Notes under the pieces: model-generated | What the model saw: the letters and a program-made list of their open reading frames with translations, nothing else | The model's database searches: none | Told to the model about the DNA's origin: nothing | Assembly (NCBI RefSeq): GCF_036647415.1 | Contig: NZ_JAVXKG010000003.1 | Location: 95,964 to 159,963 of the forward strand | Source of the DNA: Empedobacter sp036647415 | GTDB taxonomy: Bacteria; Bacteroidota; Bacteroidia; Flavobacteriales; Weeksellaceae | Length of the DNA: 64,000 nt | Reading direction: 5' to 3' | Position numbers and translations under genes: made by a program | Shown: in pieces, positions 59,276 through 64,000 of the stretch | Position numbering within the stretch: position 1 is the stretch's first letter | Layout of the letters: each line of letters starts with the position of its first letter

Positions 59276-61882
59276 ATGCAAAAAAAAATTACAACAAATA
59301 TAGCACTTATCTCTTGCTTAGGATTACTTTTTTATAGCTGTAGTACAACTAAAAAAGTTCCTGAGGGAGAATATTTGTTTGTAAAAAACAAATTCGAGTT
59401 TGATAAAGAGGATAATAGCATCAAAAAAAAGACAGCTATTATCAACAAAGATCTTAGTAATTATGTAAAACAAAAACCTGCATCAAAGTTTTTACTCTTT
59501 TTTCCGGTTTGGCAATGGGTTTACAATTGGTCACCTGCTAAGTTTGATGAAACTTTCCAGGAATATTACCGTATTGATGCTTCTCAACGTAACCAGAAAT
59601 TACTGGATAGCTTATTGATTAAAAATAATTTGAGCGAATATGCGGGAAATAATCTTTGGTTAAATCGTACGTTTTACAACCAAGGTGAAGCACCAATTTT
59701 GTTAGATGAAAAACAATCTGAATTTTCTGCAAAAAATTTGAATCGATTATTTCATGATAAAGGTTATTTTGATTCGAAAGTTAAAGTTTCTTACAAAAAA
59801 GATTCACTTACAAAGAAAGCCGAAACCATTTATGATATAAAATTAGGAGATCCTTCTTATATTGAAACATTTACTCAGAAAATTTCTGACGCTAAAATAG
59901 AAGAATATTTAAATTCGCCAATTGGTAAACAAACTACTTTACACGAAGGAAATCAATATGATTTTGATAAGTTTGAAGAAGAACGTGATCGTGTTGTTGA
60001 TTTATTAAAAAATCGTGGTTATTATGATTTTAACGATACTGGCGAAGATTTATACTTTGAAGCTGACACAACAAAAAGTGACAAACGCTTAGACATATCA
60101 ATGTATATCGACAAATACATACAAGATTCTCTAAAAACAGATAGTATTACTCCTTTTACGCAATATCGTTTTGGGAAAATTAATATTTATGCTGATGCGC
60201 GTTCCGCTGATGAAGTAAAAGACGAAAATCTATTGATCAAAAAAGAGTATAAAAATTACAATGTTTTCTATAAAAACGAGCCGCAATATCGCCCGCAATA
60301 TTATACTGACGCTTTTGTTATAACACCAAATCAATTATACAGACGTCGTCAAGAAATACAAACAAAACGTAATATTTATAAAAAAGATAATGTAAATGTA
60401 CATCGTTTCGATATTTCTAAAAGAGATTCTATTTTAGATGTAAATGTTTTTTTTACGCCTAAAAAGAAATATGACTTGAGCCTTTTTATCGAAAGTTATG
60501 CATCTCGTTATATGAATTTTGCTATTTCGCCCGGTTTGAGTTTAACTTCTCGAAATTTATTTGGAGGTGGAGAAAATTTAGAAACAACCCTAAAAGGTAC
60601 TTTAGGTTCTGTTGATAAAGATTTTTCTCAAAACAAAAATTTCTTGAATGCTTATGAAATTGCAATCGAAACAAAACTTAAATTTCCGTACTTATTAACA
60701 CCTATTAATTTAGATAATATTTTACCGAAACGTTTTGTTGCTGAGTCAGCCATTAGAACAAATGCAAGTACACAAAAAAATGTAGGTTTAGATAAAACAA
60801 CCTATGGTTTTGGTTTTGATATGGATATTTCTAGTTCAGAATTTCAGCATAAAGTTTCTATTTTCAATACAGAATTTGTAAATAATCGTAAAAAAGATCG
60901 CTATTACGAAGTTTTTGAAAAAGATGATGATACAAAAAACCTAATCAAGGATTTGTATTATAAATATAATCCAAATGCACCTATTTATGTGACAGATGAT
61001 GAACTTACAAGCGCAATAGAAATTGACAAAGGATTTCAGAGTTCATTAACTGGAGAAGATGCAAGATTATATGTCGAATTTGAAAACATGCTTTATCGTA
61101 AAGCAAATATTTCACAAAACGTGGTTATTAACTCGTTTATTTATCAATTCACATTCAACGAAGAAAACTCTTTTCGTCCAAAAAATAATCCGTGGTTTAT
61201 ACAAGCACGAATAGAATTAGCGGGAAACTTATTAAGAACATTAGATAAAGCTTTTGGTTTTAATCATGCAGAAGATACAAATGATAAAGAAACAGGTTTA
61301 ATATTTGGAATACCATATTCTCAATTTGTTAAATTTGATTTAGACGTTCGTCGTAAATGGAAGTTAGACTCAAAATCCAGTATTGCAGGACGATTTTTAT
61401 TTGGTATTGTGCAACCTTACGGTAATTCTAGTACAGCGCCTTTTGTTCGTAGTTATTCGGCTGGAGGAGCGAACGATGTACGTGGTTGGGCACCATTAAC
61501 ACTAGGGCCTGGAAGTAAACCACGTATCAATTCTAAAAATCAGAGTTTAGAATTTGAAAGTTTAAAATTATTATTCAATACCGAATTTCGTTTCAGTTTA
61601 TTCGGAAGTTTAGAAGGCGCATATTTTATTGATGCTGGTAATATTTGGGGAATAAACAAAGATCGTCCCGAAACTTTATTTAAATTTAAAGACTTTTATA
61701 AAGAATTCGGAATTGGATCTGGACTTGGTTTCCGTTATCATATTGGGACATTCGCAATTGTAAGATTTGATTTAGGTTACAAAATTTATGATCCTTCTTA
61801 CGAATTAGGAGATCGTTGGCAATTTAATAATTTTAATATCCTAAAACCAAGAATCCACTTCGGAATTAATTATCCTTTCTAA
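59276..61882 (+). CDS. tamL: BamA/TamA-family outer-membrane assembly protein, lipoprotein type (TamL)
   Basis: An 868-residue Omp85-family protein. The N-terminus has a lipobox LLFYSCS (Cys about 22), which marks the Bacteroidota TamL type; TamL is known from Flavobacterium to act with TamB in outer-membrane biogenesis. Several POTRA-like domains (for example LNRLFHDKGYFDSKVKVSY and RVVDLLKNRGYYDFNDTGED) precede a C-terminal beta-barrel with FIESYASRYMNFAISPGLSL, YSAGGANDVRGWAPLTLGPG (VRGW motif) and a final aromatic PF. No tamB gene is in the window. Confidence 0.92.
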   Translation: MQKKITTNIALISCLGLLFYSCSTTKKVPEGEYLFVKNKFEFDKEDNSIKKKTAIINKDLSNYVKQKPASKFLLFFPVWQWVYNWSPAKFDETFQEYYRIDASQRNQKLLDSLLIKNNLSEYAGNNLWLNRTFYNQGEAPILLDEKQSEFSAKNLNRLFHDKGYFDSKVKVSYKKDSLTKKAETIYDIKLGDPSYIETFTQKISDAKIEEYLNSPIGKQTTLHEGNQYDFDKFEEERDRVVDLLKNRGYYDFNDTGEDLYFEADTTKSDKRLDISMYIDKYIQDSLKTDSITPFTQYRFGKINIYADARSADEVKDENLLIKKEYKNYNVFYKNEPQYRPQYYTDAFVITPNQLYRRRQEIQTKRNIYKKDNVNVHRFDISKRDSILDVNVFFTPKKKYDLSLFIESYASRYMNFAISPGLSLTSRNLFGGGENLETTLKGTLGSVDKDFSQNKNFLNAYEIAIETKLKFPYLLTPINLDNILPKRFVAESAIRTNASTQKNVGLDKTTYGFGFDMDISSSEFQHKVSIFNTEFVNNRKKDRYYEVFEKDDDTKNLIKDLYYKYNPNAPIYVTDDELTSAIEIDKGFQSSLTGEDARLYVEFENMLYRKANISQNVVINSFIYQFTFNEENSFRPKNNPWFIQARIELAGNLLRTLDKAFGFNHAEDTNDKETGLIFGIPYSQFVKFDLDVRRKWKLDSKSSIAGRFLFGIVQPYGNSSTAPFVRSYSAGGANDVRGWAPLTLGPGSKPRINSKNQSLEFESLKLLFNTEFRFSLFGSLEGAYFIDAGNIWGINKDRPETLFKFKDFYKEFGIGSGLGFRYHIGTFAIVRFDLGYKIYDPSYELGDRWQFNNFNILKPRIHFGINYPF

Positions 61883-61891
61883 AAAAACATC

Positions 61892-61899
61892 TATATTTG
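61892..61899 (+). promoter_or_regulatory. -7 box of fbaA
   Basis: TATATTTG is an exact TAnnTTTG, 21 nt before the fbaA ATG. It follows the tamL stop by 10 bp. Confidence 0.6.
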
Positions 61900-61919
61900 T
61901 TTCACAAAAAACTAACATA

Positions 61920-62987
61920 ATGAGCAGAAAATTTCCTGCCGGTGTTGCAACCGGTTCATTAGTTCAAGACATTATAAACGATGCAAAAGCAAATCAATAT
62001 GCTTTACCTGCATGTAATGTTATAGGTTCAGACACGATCAATGCAGCAATGGAAGCTGCTGTAGAAGTAAACTCTCCAATTATTTTACAATTTTCTAATG
62101 GAGGTGCTGTTTTCAATGCAGGAAAAGGATTAAAAGCAGAAGGTCAAATATCTGCTATAAAAGGTGCTATTGCTGGTGCAAAACATATTCATACTTTAGC
62201 AGAATCTTACGGTGCTACAGTAATTTTACACACAGACCATTGTGCAAAAAAATTATTACCTTGGATAGATGGTATTATGGATGCTAACGAAGAACACTAC
62301 AATAAGTTTGGAAAAACTTTATTTAGTTCACATATGTTAGATTTATCTGAAGAACCATTAGAAGAAAACGTAGAAACGTGTAAACGTTACCTAGAAAGAA
62401 TGTCTAAAGTAGGAATGACTTTGGAGATGGAATTAGGAATTACAGGTGGTGAAGAAGATGGTGTAGACAATTCTAATGTAGATAATTCTTTATTATACAC
62501 ACAACCAGAAGAAGTAGCTTACGTTTACGAAAACTTAAAATCTGTTTCTGATAATTTCTGGATTGCAGCTGCATTTGGTAATGTACACGGTGTATACAAA
62601 CCAGGAAATGTTGTTTTAACTCCTAAAATTTTAGATAATTCTCAAAAATACATCAACGAAAAATATGGTGTTAATAACGCTGTAGATTTTGTATTCCACG
62701 GAGGATCTGGATCAACTTTAGAAGAAATTCGTGAAGCAATCAGCTACGGAGTAATCAAAATGAATATTGATACAGATTTACAATATGCATTTATGGAAGG
62801 AATTCGTAAATATTTCGATGCAAATGCGGCTTATTTACAAGGACAAATTGGTAATCCAGAAGGTACAGAATCTCCAAACAAAAAATACTACGATCCACGC
62901 GTGTGGTTAAGAGCTGGTGAAGTATCTTTCAAAGAAAGATTAATTCAAGCTTGTCAAGATTTAAATAATATTAATACTTTAGGATAA
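61920..62987 (+). CDS. fbaA: Fructose-bisphosphate aldolase, class II
   Basis: Fba cleaves fructose 1,6-bisphosphate to the triose phosphates, and this class needs zinc. The 355-residue protein has the zinc ligands in HTDHCAKKLLPW (about residues 105-116), FGNVHGVYKPGN (about 220) and FHGGSGSTLEEI (about 260), plus an early LPACNVIGSDTINAAMEAA and NIDTDLQYAF. The length and insertions match class IIa. It is 51 bp upstream of accD. Confidence 0.97.
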   Translation: MSRKFPAGVATGSLVQDIINDAKANQYALPACNVIGSDTINAAMEAAVEVNSPIILQFSNGGAVFNAGKGLKAEGQISAIKGAIAGAKHIHTLAESYGATVILHTDHCAKKLLPWIDGIMDANEEHYNKFGKTLFSSHMLDLSEEPLEENVETCKRYLERMSKVGMTLEMELGITGGEEDGVDNSNVDNSLLYTQPEEVAYVYENLKSVSDNFWIAAAFGNVHGVYKPGNVVLTPKILDNSQKYINEKYGVNNAVDFVFHGGSGSTLEEIREAISYGVIKMNIDTDLQYAFMEGIRKYFDANAAYLQGQIGNPEGTESPNKKYYDPRVWLRAGEVSFKERLIQACQDLNNINTLG

Positions 62988-63038
62988 TTCTTAAAACCCG
63001 TTTTTAAGACAATTTCTAGACAGATAAAAACAAAATAT

Positions 63039-63887
63039 ATGCCTTGGTTTATTAGAAGCAAGAAAAATATCACAACTCCTACAGAATCTAAAAAAGACGT
63101 TAAAAAAGGATTGTGGTATAAAACTCCATCAGGAAAAATTATTGAAACTGAAGAACTAAAAGCAAATGCGTATGTAAGTCCAGAAGACGATCATCACGTA
63201 CAAATTGGTTCTCAAGAATATTTTGAAATTTTATTCGACGAAGGAAAATTCACAGAATTAGACGCAAATGTAGAAAGTAAAGATCCATTAAATTGGACCG
63301 ATACAAAACCATACAAGGACCGTTTAAAAGAAATCAAAAAGAAAACAGGACTTAACGATTCTATTCGTAATGCAGTAGGTAAAATGCATGGTCGTGACAT
63401 TACAATTTCTTGTATGGATTTCAAATTTATTGGAGGCTCTTTAGGTTCTGTAATGGGAGAAAAAATTGCTCGTGCAATAGATTATGCCATCAAAAATAAA
63501 ACACCATACGTTATCATTACACAATCTGGTGGAGCACGTATGATGGAAGCTGCAATATCATTGATGCAATTAGCAAAAGTAGAAGCAAAATTAATTCAAT
63601 TAGCAGACAACCAAATTCCATATATTACAATTCTTACAAATCCATCTTTTGGAGGAATTACAGCATCTTTTGGATCAATTGGAGACGTTATCATGGCAGA
63701 GCCAGGTGCTTTAATTGGTTTCGCTGGACCACGTGTTATCAAAGAAACTATTGGTAGAGATTTACCAGAAGGATTCCAAACTTCTGAATTTTTATTAGAA
63801 AAAGGATTCGTAGATATGATCGTTCACCGTAAAAAGATGAAAGATAAAATAAAAGAAGTAGCTGATATGTTAATGCCTATCAACTAA
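63039..63887 (+). CDS. accD: Acetyl-CoA carboxylase carboxyltransferase subunit beta
   Basis: AccD, with AccA, transfers carboxyl from biotin to acetyl-CoA, the first step of fatty acid synthesis. The 282-residue protein has GRDITISCMDFKFIGGSLGS, ITQSGGARMMEAAISLMQ, TNPSFGGITASFGSIGD and GALIGFAGPRVIKETI. The N-terminal zinc ribbon (four Cys) of E. coli AccD is missing: residues 22-55 contain no Cys. I recall that Bacteroidota AccD often lacks it, but this should be confirmed. It follows fbaA by 51 bp. Confidence 0.96.
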   Translation: MPWFIRSKKNITTPTESKKDVKKGLWYKTPSGKIIETEELKANAYVSPEDDHHVQIGSQEYFEILFDEGKFTELDANVESKDPLNWTDTKPYKDRLKEIKKKTGLNDSIRNAVGKMHGRDITISCMDFKFIGGSLGSVMGEKIARAIDYAIKNKTPYVIITQSGGARMMEAAISLMQLAKVEAKLIQLADNQIPYITILTNPSFGGITASFGSIGDVIMAEPGALIGFAGPRVIKETIGRDLPEGFQTSEFLLEKGFVDMIVHRKKMKDKIKEVADMLMPIN

Positions 63888-63931
63888 TTATAGAAGTGCA
63901 ACTATATTTTTGAAAAATTATTCCAATTTCA

Positions 63932-63964
63932 TTTGGATTATTAAAGATTGATTTTATATATTTG
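63932..63964 (+). promoter_or_regulatory. Full Bacteroidota-type promoter of the tRNA gene
   Basis: TTTG (63932-63935), a 21-nt spacer and TATATTTG (63957-63964) form a complete TTTG-N21-TAnnTTTG promoter, 10 nt before the first tRNA base. It is the best full promoter in the window. Confidence 0.8.
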
Positions 63965-63974
63965 CACTCCAATC

Positions 63975-64000
63975 GCGAGAATAGCTCAGCTGGTAGAGCG
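63975..64000 (+). tRNA. tRNA, 3' part outside the window; probably tRNA-Gly
   Basis: GCGAGAA, TA, then GCTC-AGCTGGTAGA-GCG is the 5' acceptor strand and D arm of a tRNA. The gene runs past the window end. The acceptor strand with this D arm looks like flavobacterial tRNA-Gly, but the anticodon is not visible. Confidence 0.85.

Overview
The window is a stretch of AT-rich chromosome from a member of the Bacteroidota, most likely order Flavobacteriales. The evidence is the recurring TAnnTTTG promoter -7 box, the absence of clear Shine-Dalgarno sequences, a metzincin protease with a C-terminal secretion tail of the type IX (T9SS) kind, a lipid-anchored TamA homologue (TamL type), a transketolase split into two subunits, a BlaR1-like M56 peptidase and a separate GIY-YIG protein. 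A Weeksellaceae genus such as Empedobacter would fit, but that is a guess from general protein character. No prophage, insertion sequence or CRISPR array was seen. The window begins inside an M56 peptidase gene and ends inside a tRNA gene.

Layout. 0-9 kb: M56 peptidase, a RecB/AddA-like helicase-nuclease, uvrC, a small membrane protein, a DinB protein and gcvT. 9-13 kb: a papain-like amidase lipoprotein, a GIY-YIG gene embedded in paired REP-like inverted repeats, and the leftward run birA-idi-queD-bcp. 13-18 kb: the rightward run rsfS-ftsH-LUD-cdsA-psd. 18-22 kb: a glycosyltransferase with recR, a sodium/solute symporter, and a secreted Lys-rich protein made of 22-residue repeats. 22-27 kb: the two transketolase halves with two paralogous secreted-protein genes between them, then the RNase P RNA gene. 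27-37 kb: clpC, an NRDE protein, a tightly coupled DinB/unknown/ATP-grasp/rhomboid cluster, the secreted metalloprotease, and ybaB-obg. 37-48 kb: pyrD, a hydrolase, a MutS-like ATPase, adk-hpt, hemN, kdsA and a small glycan locus (two glycosyltransferases and a 2-oxoglutarate oxygenase). 48-64 kb: an FtsE-type ATPase, rpmH, gyrA with a TPR protein, surE, a tail-specific protease with an ABC permease, a serine hydrolase, a TrmH-family methyltransferase divergent from tamL, then fbaA, accD and a tRNA.

Most of the content is housekeeping: DNA repair (uvrC, recR, the helicase-nuclease, the MutS-like protein), envelope lipid synthesis (cdsA, psd, accD, idi, kdsA), protein quality control (ftsH, clpC, the tail-specific protease) and central carbon metabolism (transketolase, fbaA). 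The observations most worth a second look are the GIY-YIG gene whose 3' end is made from a REP-like repeat, the split transketolase operon carrying two inserted paralogues, a bidirectional terminator whose stem encodes the same five C-terminal residues on both strands, a MutS-like gene between two near-identical hairpins, and the four-gene ATP-grasp/rhomboid cluster.
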